A stretch of DNA of 64,000 nucleotides from Cyanobacteria bacterium UBA6446. Its GTDB lineage: Bacteria > Cyanobacteriota > Vampirovibrionia > Gastranaerophilales > Gastranaerophilaceae. Made by a program: the position numbers and the translations under genes. Shown here in pieces: positions 9,800 to 18,157 of this stretch. How positions within the stretch are numbered: position 1 is the first letter of the stretch; each line of letters starts with the position of its first letter. The stretch is taken from positions 1-64,000 of the forward strand of contig DJOE01000002.1 of NCBI GenBank assembly GCA_002438405.1, read 5' to 3'. The notes under the pieces are model-generated. The model had not been told where the DNA came from, made no database searches, and saw only the letters and a list, made by a program, of their open reading frames with translations.

Positions 9800-10966
9800 T
9801 TAAATATAACCCAACGGATTAGTCGGTTTACCATTAACTCTGACCTCAAAGTGACAGTGAGGACCTGTACTATAACCTGTTGAACCTTCACGTCCGACAG
9901 TTTGACCTTTTTTCACGTTTTGTCCACTGCTAACATTGATTGCTGACATGTGACCATACAAAGTTGTAATCGGTCTTCCATTAATTACACCGTGGTCTAA
10001 GATTACGACTTTACCATAACCACCATACCAACCGGCATAAATTACACGTCCGTCATTTGACGCATGTATTGCACCACCATTAGGACCTGCGATATCAATA
10101 CCTGAGTGGAAAATTCTACTCTTGAATATTGGGTGAGTTCTATATCCGAATGGAGATGTGATTGGTCCACGTATCGGATATATAAATCCGGTAGACGAAA
10201 CATGAACCGGTGTCGAACTAGAATGAGAAGCTCTCCTTGTCATTTGTTCAATCATACTTTGAATACTTGCAGATTGTCTTGCTAATTCTCTTTCCGTTCT
10301 TTCATAATAACTTTTATCTTTTTGCAAACGTTCAATCATATTTTTGTTTTCTGCGATTGAACTTTGAATTGTAGCTCTTTGGTTTTTAATATCTCTTATT
10401 GAAGCTTCAACCATACGTCTTTGGCTTTCAACTTGAGCTTTTAATCTCGCAATTTCATTTGCTTTAGCCTTTACAGCCTGCATTCTTTTATAGTCATCTT
10501 TAATAACAATTTTTTCAAAATAGAATGTATCCATCAAAGAGTTTACATCTCGTGCTGACATAATAAGTTCAAACATACCTGTTCTTTGATGTTTATAAAC
10601 CTGACGAATACGAGATTTCATTGCAGCATCAATACTTCTAAACTCTATAATTGCACTGTTAAGTTGGCTTTCCATTGAATTTAAATTTGTTATCAATGAA
10701 TTATATCTAGCCGTTGTTGTCTCAAGTTCTTGATGCGCTTGTTCAAGTTTTTGTTGATTGTTGCTCAACTTATTACGTTCATTTTTAAGTTTTAAATCTG
10801 TTTGATGTTTTTTTTGCTGAATATAATATCTTTTGTTGTTTGTTTGCTTTAATTTTTGTCTTAATGTCGGAGCTGCGACAACAGAAGATAGAACTCCACT
10901 AAAGCCAAGAGTTCCAAACATTATCCAGCATATAAATATATTTTTTAAAAAGTTATTTCTTCTCAT
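9800..10966 (-). CDS. M23 family peptidase with coiled coil (EnvC/NlpD-like)
   Basis: Periplasmic peptidoglycan hydrolase or hydrolase activator. The 388 residues carry an N-terminal signal/anchor (about 8-31), a long coiled coil (about 35-240) and a LytM domain (about 275-388). The metal ligands are intact: H287 and D291 (HSGIDIAG), H339 (YGHMS) and H370/H372 (GPHCHFEV), so it should be an active endopeptidase, unlike degenerate EnvC. It precedes lptD and probably shares a transcript with it, linking wall remodelling to outer-membrane assembly. Confidence 0.9.
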   Translation of the reverse strand: MRRNNFLKNIFICWIMFGTLGFSGVLSSVVAAPTLRQKLKQTNNKRYYIQQKKHQTDLKLKNERNKLSNNQQKLEQAHQELETTTARYNSLITNLNSMESQLNSAIIEFRSIDAAMKSRIRQVYKHQRTGMFELIMSARDVNSLMDTFYFEKIVIKDDYKRMQAVKAKANEIARLKAQVESQRRMVEASIRDIKNQRATIQSSIAENKNMIERLQKDKSYYERTERELARQSASIQSMIEQMTRRASHSSSTPVHVSSTGFIYPIRGPITSPFGYRTHPIFKSRIFHSGIDIAGPNGGAIHASNDGRVIYAGWYGGYGKVVILDHGVINGRPITTLYGHMSAINVSSGQNVKKGQTVGREGSTGYSTGPHCHFEVRVNGKPTNPLGYI

Positions 10967-10973
10967 TTTTATA

Positions 10974-11078
10974 TTATTTTACAATCAAAGGCAACATCAT
11001 AAATCCAACAGTCCAAGCAATAAAAGTAAACGCTATAATACCGATAATTAGCTTTTGATGTTTTCTGAAAAATTCCAT
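10974..11078 (-). CDS. Small single-TM protein (34 aa)
   Basis: MEFFRKHQKLIIGIIAFTFI continues to a Lys C-terminus. It has a basic N-terminus followed by one hydrophobic helix (about residues 10-33). The Shine-Dalgarno AGGGGAG lies 5-6 nt before the ATG and is the best in the neighbourhood. The stop codon is 7 nt before the M23 peptidase ATG, whose own ribosome site is weak, so this may be a small membrane protein that is also a translational lead-in. Function unknown. Confidence 0.5.
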   Translation of the reverse strand: MEFFRKHQKLIIGIIAFTFIAWTVGFMMLPLIVK

Positions 11079-11227
11079 AAATTCTCCCCTTATATATTTA
11101 TCATTTTACTATCAAAAAAAAGTTTGTGCAAGAATTTGATACATATTTTTACGAAGCCTCTAAAAATAATTTTGAAAAATGAACTTTTTTAGATTAAAAT
11201 CGTTATAAGAGTATAGAGGTTAATATT

Positions 11228-11572
11228 ATGGATAAAAAATGTACGAAATATGAAGCACTCTTTACATTCAGAAGTGAAGAAGAATTAAATGAACACATTG
11301 CAAACTGTCCTGATTGTCAAAAGGAACACGAAACAATGCAAAAAGTTTCCAATCTTTTGAAAGAAGTAAAACCATATTACAGAGAAAAACGTAAAAACTT
11401 AGCAAAAGTAAAAGTTGCTTGCGCACTTTTTATGTTAATGGTTAGCAGCACTACTTTGGGTGTAATAAATTTCAACACAGATGTCTCAGATACTCTTAAA
11501 TATGGAACAACGTTAAGTTCTGAAGACTTAGGACTTCCCGTAGATTCTTATGGGCTAATTTCGGTAGAATAA
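11228..11572 (+). CDS. Anti-sigma factor, zinc-finger (ZAS) type
   Basis: The 114-residue protein has the cytoplasmic ZAS motif H-x3-C-x2-C (EHIANCPDCQKEH, about residues 21-34), a basic stretch, one transmembrane helix (about 62-83) and a short outer segment. In the family, the N-terminal domain holds the ECF sigma factor off polymerase until an envelope signal releases it. The gene comes before its sigma factor (3-nt gap), the reverse of the common order. An AGAGG ribosome site precedes the ATG. Confidence 0.75.
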   Translation: MDKKCTKYEALFTFRSEEELNEHIANCPDCQKEHETMQKVSNLLKEVKPYYREKRKNLAKVKVACALFMLMVSSTTLGVINFNTDVSDTLKYGTTLSSEDLGLPVDSYGLISVE

Positions 11573-11575
11573 TAG

Positions 11576-12073
11576 ATGGATTTTAACAAAGTAATCGAAT
11601 CAAACAAACAAAATATTAAAAATATTATACGTCTTATAACCAAAGAAGATAATGAAGATTTGGAACAAGAAGTGTATGTTAAAATTTGGAAGAATTCCGA
11701 CAAATACAAAGAAAAAGGTTCTGTAAAAAGTTGGATTTCAACAATCACGAAAAATACATCACTTGATTACTTGAAATCATCTTATAGAAAAATGTTTTCA
11801 ACTTCTACATCAGATGATCTTGTTATGTCAAATATAAAAGACAAAAAGTCCACACCGGAATCCAATGTAGTTAGCTTAGAAAGACAAAAAAGAATTGTTA
11901 ATGCTATAAATCAATTAAAACCAAAATTCAAAGAGGTAATTATGCTTTGCGAAATCAATGGTTATTCCTACGAAGACTGTGCAAAAAAGCTTAAATGTCC
12001 GATAGGAACCGTAAAATCAAGACTTTATAACGCAAAAAAAGAATTAGCTTTAATATTAGAAGATTTAATGTAA
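11576..12073 (+). CDS. ECF-family RNA polymerase sigma factor
   Basis: The 165 residues contain sigma region 2 (about 15-75: EDLEQEVYVKIWKN, GSVKSWISTITKNTSLDYLK) and region 4 (about 105-160: KEVIMLCEINGYSYEDCAKK then GTVKSRLYNAKKEL helix-turn-helix). No region 1.1 or 3 is present, as expected for ECF factors. It starts 3 nt after the anti-sigma stop, and the next gene encodes a Spy/CpxP-like exported protein, so the regulon likely concerns envelope stress. Autoregulation is likely but no promoter motif could be proved. Confidence 0.88.
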   Translation: MDFNKVIESNKQNIKNIIRLITKEDNEDLEQEVYVKIWKNSDKYKEKGSVKSWISTITKNTSLDYLKSSYRKMFSTSTSDDLVMSNIKDKKSTPESNVVSLERQKRIVNAINQLKPKFKEVIMLCEINGYSYEDCAKKLKCPIGTVKSRLYNAKKELALILEDLM

Positions 12074-12095
12074 GTAAATATGAGGGAAAGATAAA

Positions 12096-12662
12096 ATGAA
12101 AAAAGTAATTCCGTTATTGATATGTGCAACAGTTTTAATTATGGCAGGAAACACCGCATCATTTGCAGTACCCGACACAACTCCGCCAAATTCAATGATG
12201 GTTCAACACCCATCTAAAGAACAGATGAGGAAACAATTTGAACAACGATTAAACTTGACAGATAAACAAAAAGCTAAAGCTAAAGCTATCCACCAAAAAG
12301 GCAGAGAAGAAATGCGCCCGATAATGATGAAAATTGAAGTTAAACGTCAAGAAATTGAAACAATAAAATTAACAAAAATGACTGAAAGAGCTCAAAAAGA
12401 AAGAATTGACCAAATAAATTCTGAAATCAAAGAACTTGAAAAACAAGCTCAAGAAATCAGAAAGAAAAACTCTCAGGAATTTGAAAGCATTTTGAATAAA
12501 AAACAAAAAGCGGAATTAGAAAAAATGAAAGCAGAGGGTCGTGCAAGATTTGAACAAAATCACCCACCACGTCCACCATTTGCAGGATTAGGCACCCCAG
12601 GATTCTTAATGTCAAAACCACTATTCCCGCAACAACCACCAATGGACTTTTTTAACAAATAA
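12096..12662 (+). CDS. Spy/CpxP-like exported protein
   Basis: The 188 residues have a signal peptide (about 1-25, ending SFA), then a helical region with an LTxxQ-type motif (LNLTDKQKAKAKAIHQKG, about 52-70) and long Glu/Lys-rich helices, and a Pro-rich tail (HPPRPPFAGLG). Spy/CpxP proteins are periplasmic chaperones or stress sensors. Third gene of the anti-sigma/sigma unit (22-nt gap, own AGGGAAAG ribosome site) and followed by a strong terminator. It could be the periplasmic sensor of the system or its target. Confidence 0.7.
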   Translation: MKKVIPLLICATVLIMAGNTASFAVPDTTPPNSMMVQHPSKEQMRKQFEQRLNLTDKQKAKAKAIHQKGREEMRPIMMKIEVKRQEIETIKLTKMTERAQKERIDQINSEIKELEKQAQEIRKKNSQEFESILNKKQKAELEKMKAEGRARFEQNHPPRPPFAGLGTPGFLMSKPLFPQQPPMDFFNK

Positions 12663-12683
12663 AATATTTTAAATAATTTTTAG

Positions 12684-12719
12684 ACGGGTCAAAGAATAAA
12701 CTTCTTTGACCCGTTTTTA
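12684..12719 (+). terminator. Terminator of the sigma operon
   Basis: Perfect 11-bp stem ACGGGTCAAAG/CTTTGACCCGT with a 9-nt loop, followed by a T run. Confidence 0.9.
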
Positions 12720-12911
12720 TACTGGCTTTGCAAAATAAACACTTATAGACATATAAACTTTAATAAACCATTCACCTTTCACTAAACACCTTACTAGAAC
12801 TAATTCTTGAGAATTATTAAGCTTTGTTAACACGAATAATTCAAAAAAGGCAATTCTCTGAAAAAAAAATACTTTATATAAGAGTATAAAGGAAAGAGGA
12901 TAATCAATATA

Positions 12912-13115
12912 ATGAAAGAACAAGAATTAAATACCTTAATGTCAGTAGTGTCAGATCCAATTAATAATGTTTACAAAATCAACTCATATCAAGATTTGGC
13001 AGAAATTCAAAGGATTATCAGAATTTTTAATATCTCAGAAGAACAGCATAACAAACATGCAATGCTATCTATTAAAAATTTAGCTACTTTCCGTTTAGTT
13101 TTGAGTAATAACTAG
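12912..13115 (+). CDS. Small hypothetical protein (67 aa)
   Basis: Begins MKEQELNTLMSVVSDPINNV. Soluble, mostly helical, no Cys. It has a purine-rich ribosome site (AGGAAAGAGG) about 12 nt before the ATG, a promoter-like ACTTTATATA box near 12870, and a terminator after it, so it looks like an independently expressed small gene. No recognisable family. Confidence 0.55.
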   Translation: MKEQELNTLMSVVSDPINNVYKINSYQDLAEIQRIIRIFNISEEQHNKHAMLSIKNLATFRLVLSNN

Positions 13116-13152
13116 ATTTTAATAACAAGCTTACTTTATTCGGTAAAAGCTA

Positions 13153-13182
13153 AAAAGACCTTGCTAATTAGTAAGGTCTTTT
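13153..13182. terminator. Bidirectional terminator
   Basis: AAAAGACCTT/AAGGTCTTTT stem with T runs on both strands, between a plus-strand small gene and the minus-strand dgkA end. Confidence 0.8.
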
Positions 13183-13209
13183 CCATTAAAAAACATCTAT
13201 CTAATAATT

Positions 13210-13590
13210 TTAGTCAACAATCAAACCAATAATCGGAGGTGCAAAAAGCAATACTCCTGCCATAACGGCAATTATAGTAACAACCATTACAGCTCCGGCT
13301 GCTATGTCTTTTGCCATTCCAACCATTCTTGAAAACCTGTTGTGAAAAATTGCATCTAGAGAAAATTCAATTGCAGAATTGAACATCTCCGCAGATATAA
13401 CCATGGCGATTAACATCAACAAAATGCAAAATTTTACAATTGAAAAATGCAAGCAGAAAGCTGTAATCAAAACTAATGTTGCCGCAAACAAGTGAATTCT
13501 AATATTGCGTTCACTTTTTAGGGTCAACCTCATACCCTTTCTTGCATTCCTAAATGTATTTGAAAAACTTTGAGTCTTATATTTTGTCAT
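13210..13590 (-). CDS. dgkA: Diacylglycerol/undecaprenol kinase (DgkA family)
   Basis: Small integral membrane kinase of 126 residues with three hydrophobic helices (about 30-48, 50-70, 98-122). The family signature is clear: ARKGMRLTLKSERNIRIH at the N-terminus and EMFNSAIEFSLD (E-x-x-N-S/T-A-I-E) in the active site. In Gram-positive-like contexts it recycles undecaprenol to undecaprenyl phosphate. Its start overlaps the ybeY 3' end by 14 nt, the dgkA-ybeY-pgpH order typical of many bacteria. Confidence 0.93.
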   Translation of the reverse strand: MTKYKTQSFSNTFRNARKGMRLTLKSERNIRIHLFAATLVLITAFCLHFSIVKFCILLMLIAMVISAEMFNSAIEFSLDAIFHNRFSRMVGMAKDIAAGAVMVVTIIAVMAGVLLFAPPIIGLIVD

Positions 13591-14095
13591 AAATTATACC
13601 TATACTTTTTAGAGCTTCTTTTTGGTGCGTTACAACGAAATCGAATTCTTCTTGAGTTTGATGATCAAAACCTAACAGATGAAGAATTCCGTGACTGATT
13701 AAAAATAACAATTCAGCATCTTTGGAAATTTCTTTCTTTTGAGCTTCTTCTATTATCTTATCTAATGCTATTATAACTTCTCCTAAATTAATTTCCATAT
13801 CTAAAACGAACTTTTCATCATCTGGAGAATCAGCAAAAACCGCAAACGTAATGATATCAGCAGGATAATCCTTATTGCGATAATCTCTATTTATTACATG
13901 TGTCTTTTGAGAATCACAAAACAAAAAATCAAATGCAACTGTTTCATAATCATAACCCTTTAAGCAACAATAGTCTGCAATTTCAGAACAAGCCATATAA
14001 TAATTGAAAATAGCTTTCACTTTTTCAACTATCTCATCAACATCAGGTTTCCAATCATTATATTCATTTTCTACATATAAATTAAAATTTATCAT
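13577..14095 (-). CDS. ybeY: Endoribonuclease YbeY (16S rRNA maturation)
   Basis: Zn-dependent single-strand endoribonuclease for 16S 3'-end maturation and ribosome quality control. The 172 residues contain the family zinc motif H-x3-H-x5-H as HGILHLLGFDH near the C-terminus, and the upstream RDYRNKDYPADIITF segment (N-x-x-R-x-x-x-x-x-T-D-V-L-S-F type). It overlaps pgpH by 4 nt and dgkA by 14 nt. Confidence 0.93.
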   Translation of the reverse strand: MINFNLYVENEYNDWKPDVDEIVEKVKAIFNYYMACSEIADYCCLKGYDYETVAFDFLFCDSQKTHVINRDYRNKDYPADIITFAVFADSPDDEKFVLDMEINLGEVIIALDKIIEEAQKKEISKDAELLFLISHGILHLLGFDHQTQEEFDFVVTHQKEALKSIGIIYDKI

Positions 14096-16341
14096 AAGCC
14101 CTTTTTATCATTATCCTTATTCAAATCATTTTTGTTATTGCCTTCCGGTTTAGTTTCAGCTTTTGGCTTTTTAGATTCTTCAAGAGCTTTTATTTTCTTT
14201 TCCAAATCTTCATCAAGTGCTTTGTGCGGAATTTCAATTTTATTTTTTGCGAATTCTTCTGCAATATTTTCCTGATATTTGATTCTGTTGTGTTGCATAC
14301 CTCTCAAAATTCTACTGAACGTGGCAGCAATAATTTTGATATCTTTTAAGGTTAACGGACTATCAGCAAGCTGACCATCATTTAATCTTTCAACAATAAT
14401 TTTATCAATAATATTTTCAATTTCTTCTGTTGTTGCACCTTTCATAGCTCGAACCGCAGATTCCACAGCATCTGCCAACATCAAAATTGCAGTTTCTTTG
14501 CTATTAGGCTTTGGACCAGTGTAGCGGAATTGTTCTTCTTTAACATTTTCAATTCCCTCTTCCTGAACAGCTTGATTATAGAAGTATTTAGCCAAACCCT
14601 CACCATGGTGTTGAAGAATAAAGTCATTGATAATACTTGGCAATCCGTATTCTTTAGCCAATTCTACACCATCTTTAGGGTGAGCAGTAATAACCATCTT
14701 ACTCAATCTCGGGTTCAATGAATTGTGCGGATTTTCAATACTAAAATAAGATTGGTTTTCAACAAAGAACAAAGGCCTTTTTAATTTTCCAATATCGTGG
14801 TAAAAAGCACCAACTCTTGCCAAAATAGGGTTTGCACCAATAGCTTCTGCAGCAGCTTCACACAAAGTTGAAACCATCAAACTATGGTGATAAGTTCCCG
14901 GAGCTTCAATTTGAAGTCTTTTCAACAATGGTTGGTTATGATCACCCAATTCCGCAAGTCCATAAGGAGTTATAATATGGAAAGTACTTTCTAATAATGG
15001 AGAAACACCAAGAGCAACAATTGAACTGAACAAACCATTTACAAATATAAAAATACAATTGCGCAAAATCAATGCATTACTTACATCAATCAAACATTTA
15101 TCAATAAAATACAAACTCAACATAATCAATAAACCGGCAACACTAAGATTAAAACCGACTTTGATTAAATCAAAACGTCTTGTATAGCGAATCTTTGAAA
15201 CAGTAATCATACCAATCAAAGAAAGAATTGTGAATATAATTAAAAATTGTGAATCATACTGCATACCCACAGTTAAAATTGTTAAAATTAAAGAGGATAA
15301 CAAAAATGCAACTCTTGGACTTAAAAATATCGCAGCAATGATTATGACCGCAGGAATTGGCAATATGTACGGAGAAAAACCGGTAGGCAATAAAACCGCA
15401 ATTAAACAGGTTACAACAACTAACATACTTGAAAGAGATAAATACCTCGGTTCAAGCAACTGTTTTTCAAAGAATTTCAAATAAGCCAAATATATTATAG
15501 TTACCAAAAGAACTAATATATAAATTGACAAAATTCCTTGCCAATTAAGTTCATAAACATTATAACCGGCTTCACGTAAAGCATCACGTTTTAGCCTTGT
15601 AACAGGTTCACCCTCAAATACAATTTTTTCACCTTTTTGGAAAGTAACTTTATAAGGTTTAACCGCATCTTGAGCGTTCATCTTTGCAATTTCAGTTGCT
15701 GCATCATCAACAACTAAGTTTGGAACAATAACTTGTTCTAACAATGCAGTGATAACTGAAATTTGACGTTTAGATACATTGGTTACTAAATTGTTTTGTA
15801 TAAGTGTTTTAATATTATCTTTTTCATAGTCTTTTTCAGTAATTCCGACTTGCAAAATATTTACCAAAGACAAAGATGCTTTATCAAAAGCTTCTCTAAG
15901 TGAAGCATCATCAACATTTAATAAAAAGTCAATGATAAAATCTTTTTTAGGATTGTCAGACAAATCAAACAACACATTTAGTTCTGAAATTTTTTCTTGC
16001 TTTGAAGTGTCTTTTTTTCTAATTTGAATAACGGCATTTTCAATAGTTTCAAGGTTTGTCTTGATAAAATCGTCTTCTGCAGGAACTAAAATAGGTTCAA
16101 CTTTCTGAGCAACTTCTCTTTTGTGTTGTTCAGTACGTTTCACATCTTCAACGGTCAAAGTTTTTTGGGCGATAATATCTTTTTTGCTGATACCATTCTC
16201 AATAATAGTTTGGAAAAAGAAGTTTTGAGATGCAACAATCGCTGTAATCAAAAAAGTAAAGCTTATTAAATACAAAAACTTTACAACCTTAGACGAAGTT
16301 ACAAATTCTTTCGCCCTTTCCAAATATTCACTTTTAATCAT
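14092..16341 (-). CDS. pgpH: 7TM-HD domain phosphodiesterase (PgpH family)
   Basis: Members of this family degrade c-di-AMP. The 749 residues have a first TM helix (about 20-38), an extracytoplasmic 7TMR-HDED domain (about 40-260), a seven-helix membrane block (about 267-450) and a cytoplasmic HD domain (about 475-690). The metal residues are visible: TYHHSLMV (485-486) and the HD pair in GAFYHDIGKLKRP (515-516). A charged tail rich in Lys/Glu/Asn follows. First gene of the pgpH-ybeY-dgkA unit; an AGGAATG ribosome site precedes the ATG. Confidence 0.92.
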   Translation of the reverse strand: MIKSEYLERAKEFVTSSKVVKFLYLISFTFLITAIVASQNFFFQTIIENGISKKDIIAQKTLTVEDVKRTEQHKREVAQKVEPILVPAEDDFIKTNLETIENAVIQIRKKDTSKQEKISELNVLFDLSDNPKKDFIIDFLLNVDDASLREAFDKASLSLVNILQVGITEKDYEKDNIKTLIQNNLVTNVSKRQISVITALLEQVIVPNLVVDDAATEIAKMNAQDAVKPYKVTFQKGEKIVFEGEPVTRLKRDALREAGYNVYELNWQGILSIYILVLLVTIIYLAYLKFFEKQLLEPRYLSLSSMLVVVTCLIAVLLPTGFSPYILPIPAVIIIAAIFLSPRVAFLLSSLILTILTVGMQYDSQFLIIFTILSLIGMITVSKIRYTRRFDLIKVGFNLSVAGLLIMLSLYFIDKCLIDVSNALILRNCIFIFVNGLFSSIVALGVSPLLESTFHIITPYGLAELGDHNQPLLKRLQIEAPGTYHHSLMVSTLCEAAAEAIGANPILARVGAFYHDIGKLKRPLFFVENQSYFSIENPHNSLNPRLSKMVITAHPKDGVELAKEYGLPSIINDFILQHHGEGLAKYFYNQAVQEEGIENVKEEQFRYTGPKPNSKETAILMLADAVESAVRAMKGATTEEIENIIDKIIVERLNDGQLADSPLTLKDIKIIAATFSRILRGMQHNRIKYQENIAEEFAKNKIEIPHKALDEDLEKKIKALEESKKPKAETKPEGNNKNDLNKDNDKKGL

Positions 16342-16445
16342 ATATATTACATTCCTATTTAAGTTTTATTTTTATATATCAATTTTAACCCTTAGTAAAA
16401 ATTTTTCAAGTGTTGAGGATAATATATACTATATAAGGATTAGGC

Positions 16446-16475
16446 GCAAAAAAGACCACTTTTACAAGTGATCTT
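16446..16475 (-). terminator. Terminator downstream of the YtxH gene
   Basis: Read on the minus strand: AAGATCACTT, loop GTAA, AAGTGGTCTT (one G-U pair), then six T. It ends the minus-strand YtxH/DUF948 transcript and insulates pgpH. Confidence 0.75.
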
Positions 16476-16510
16476 TTCATGCCTTAAATTTAATTAAAAA
16501 GTTATAGAAA

Positions 16511-16792
16511 TTATTCTTCAGTTTTTTCAGCTTTTGATTCTTTTTGTTTGCTGATTAAATCTTGCAATTTTTCTTTAATTTCTTCACCTTTTTTTTGCAA
16601 ATCAGAAACTGCATCATCGGCTTTTGATTGAATTTGTTTTGCAGTTTCATCTGCTCTTCTTGCAATGTCTTGAGCGGAATCAGATAAAAGTTTTCTTGTT
16701 TCTTCACCTGATTTTGGAGCTAATAAAATACCTGCAACGGCACCAATAGCACCACCAACAACAAAACCTGCTAAAAATCTTGATACTGACAT
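16511..16792 (-). CDS. YtxH-domain protein
   Basis: The 93 residues begin with a Gly-rich helix FLAGFVVGGAIGAVAGILLA followed by PKSGEETRKLL, the YtxH signature, then a Lys/Glu/Ala amphipathic coiled region. YtxH proteins are small membrane-associated proteins of general-stress type, function unknown. A second YtxH protein lies at 17256, so the two are probably duplicates around the DUF948 gene. Confidence 0.85.
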   Translation of the reverse strand: MSVSRFLAGFVVGGAIGAVAGILLAPKSGEETRKLLSDSAQDIARRADETAKQIQSKADDAVSDLQKKGEEIKEKLQDLISKQKESKAEKTEE

Positions 16793-16864
16793 ATTAAATT
16801 CTCCTTTTGTTAATCATTCATATTATAAATCCGGTCTTAGATGATTTAATCACCTAAATGTTTA

Positions 16865-17230
16865 TTATTTCTTTCTGAACAATGAATAAACCGTCATAAA
16901 ACCTTTCAAAAATCCGCCGAAAATGTTTTCTGAAAATATTTTTGTCTTTGCCAACGCATTTTCAAGACCCAATTTCACATTTCCAACACCCTCATCAGTG
17001 CTTTGAATTAAAGAATTAATTGAATGCATTGTTTCATTTAATTCTTTCAATGTCGGTTTTAATTCTGTATTCAAAAGAATAGATGTTTCATTAACATTTT
17101 TTGCTAAAGTTGATAAATCAATCAATAGCTTAACTAAAAATCCTGCAACAACCATTACAACGATTCCTGTAGCAACAGCTAGGAATGTTAGTCCATGATT
17201 TAGGATTACTTGAGATACTTCAACACTCAT
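16865..17230 (-). CDS. DUF948-type membrane protein
   Basis: The 121 residues have one TM helix (about 14-36: FLAVATGIVVMVVAGFLVKL), then an amphipathic helix LSTLAKNVNETSILLNTELK and a repeat-like TLKELNETMHSINSL, typical of DUF948 (ytxG-like). It lies between two YtxH genes, the same pairing seen in Firmicutes ytxGH. Role unknown; presumably envelope or stress associated. Confidence 0.75.
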   Translation of the reverse strand: MSVEVSQVILNHGLTFLAVATGIVVMVVAGFLVKLLIDLSTLAKNVNETSILLNTELKPTLKELNETMHSINSLIQSTDEGVGNVKLGLENALAKTKIFSENIFGGFLKGFMTVYSLFRKK

Positions 17231-17255
17231 TATCTTGTTATTCCTTTACTGCTTA

Positions 17256-17582
17256 CTAATAATCAAATTCGTTGTCACTGTTGTTAGATTCAATATCTTC
17301 CAATTCCTTTGCTTTTTGCATTTTTTTAGATTTTACGGAATTGTTCAATTTTCTGAATTGTCTTTCTAATTTGTATTTCATCAAATCAACAGACTCTAGA
17401 GCTTGCTTTTTAGCTTCCGCAATTTGTGGAGCGTGTTTTTCGTATAAATCACAAGCTGCTTCTTTTAGTTCTTTTCTTGATTCTTCTCCAGATTTTGGAG
17501 CATAAAGAACACCGGCAACGATACCGCCGACAACACCGGCAATCAAGCCCATTGAAAACATAAATGCTTTGTTTTTACTCAT
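17256..17582 (-). CDS. YtxH-domain protein (second copy)
   Basis: The 108 residues begin with the Gly-rich helix MFSMGLIAGVVGGIVAGVLY followed by APKSGEESRKEL, then basic helices and an acidic Ser/Asn C-terminus. First gene of the YtxH-DUF948-YtxH unit, with an AAGAGG ribosome site before the ATG. The core APKSGEE is shared with the copy at 16511. Confidence 0.85.
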   Translation of the reverse strand: MSKNKAFMFSMGLIAGVVGGIVAGVLYAPKSGEESRKELKEAACDLYEKHAPQIAEAKKQALESVDLMKYKLERQFRKLNNSVKSKKMQKAKELEDIESNNSDNEFDY

Positions 17583-17714
17583 AGTTGTAAACCTCTTATT
17601 TCAAATTTCTTCATAATTGTAACATATTTTTTCATGGATTTCAAGAAGAAATAAAAAATAATAAGCAGAAAGCACTCTATATTTGTAATTAAAAGATTTT
17701 TATAAAAAACTAAA

Positions 17715-18071
17715 CTAATGTTTCTTTATAAATTTAATCAAAGAAATTAAAAGATCCGCAAATGCAAAAACTCGTTTGCCACCAGTGTTTAAAAATAGAT
17801 AAAACACAGTTGTAATAATGTTCTTTGAACAAACACTTATGCATTCTTCTTTTTTCTTCGTAACAAAAGCTGCAAAATAATCAACCCCCAACAAAACAGT
17901 ATTTACAGCAATTTGAAATTGATTAATTTGTTTTTTCAATACAGGTTGAAAATCTAAGACCTTTTGATTAACTTCGCATACGCATTTATCAGCCTTTAGA
18001 ATAGCAGAAATTATCCACCCTGCAATGATTAGTTCAGCTATAAAAATTATTGTAAAAAATATAGTTAGCAT
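17715..18071 (-). CDS. Small membrane protein, unknown
   Basis: The 118 residues have an N-terminal TM helix (LTIFFTIIFIAELIIAGWII), a Cys-containing region (KCVCEVNQ) resembling the start of a DUF948-like helix, and a hydrophobic C-terminal part. It is upstream of the YtxH group on the same strand (132-nt gap), so a related role is plausible but unproved. Divergent from murT. Confidence 0.6.
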   Translation of the reverse strand: MLTIFFTIIFIAELIIAGWIISAILKADKCVCEVNQKVLDFQPVLKKQINQFQIAVNTVLLGVDYFAAFVTKKKEECISVCSKNIITTVFYLFLNTGGKRVFAFADLLISLIKFIKKH

Positions 18072-18157
18072 CTTTCAACTTTTCTTACTTTTGTATTATA
18101 TTAAAATTATAATATATTATCGTAATATTTTTTTGAATACGTCTAAAGGACTATTTT

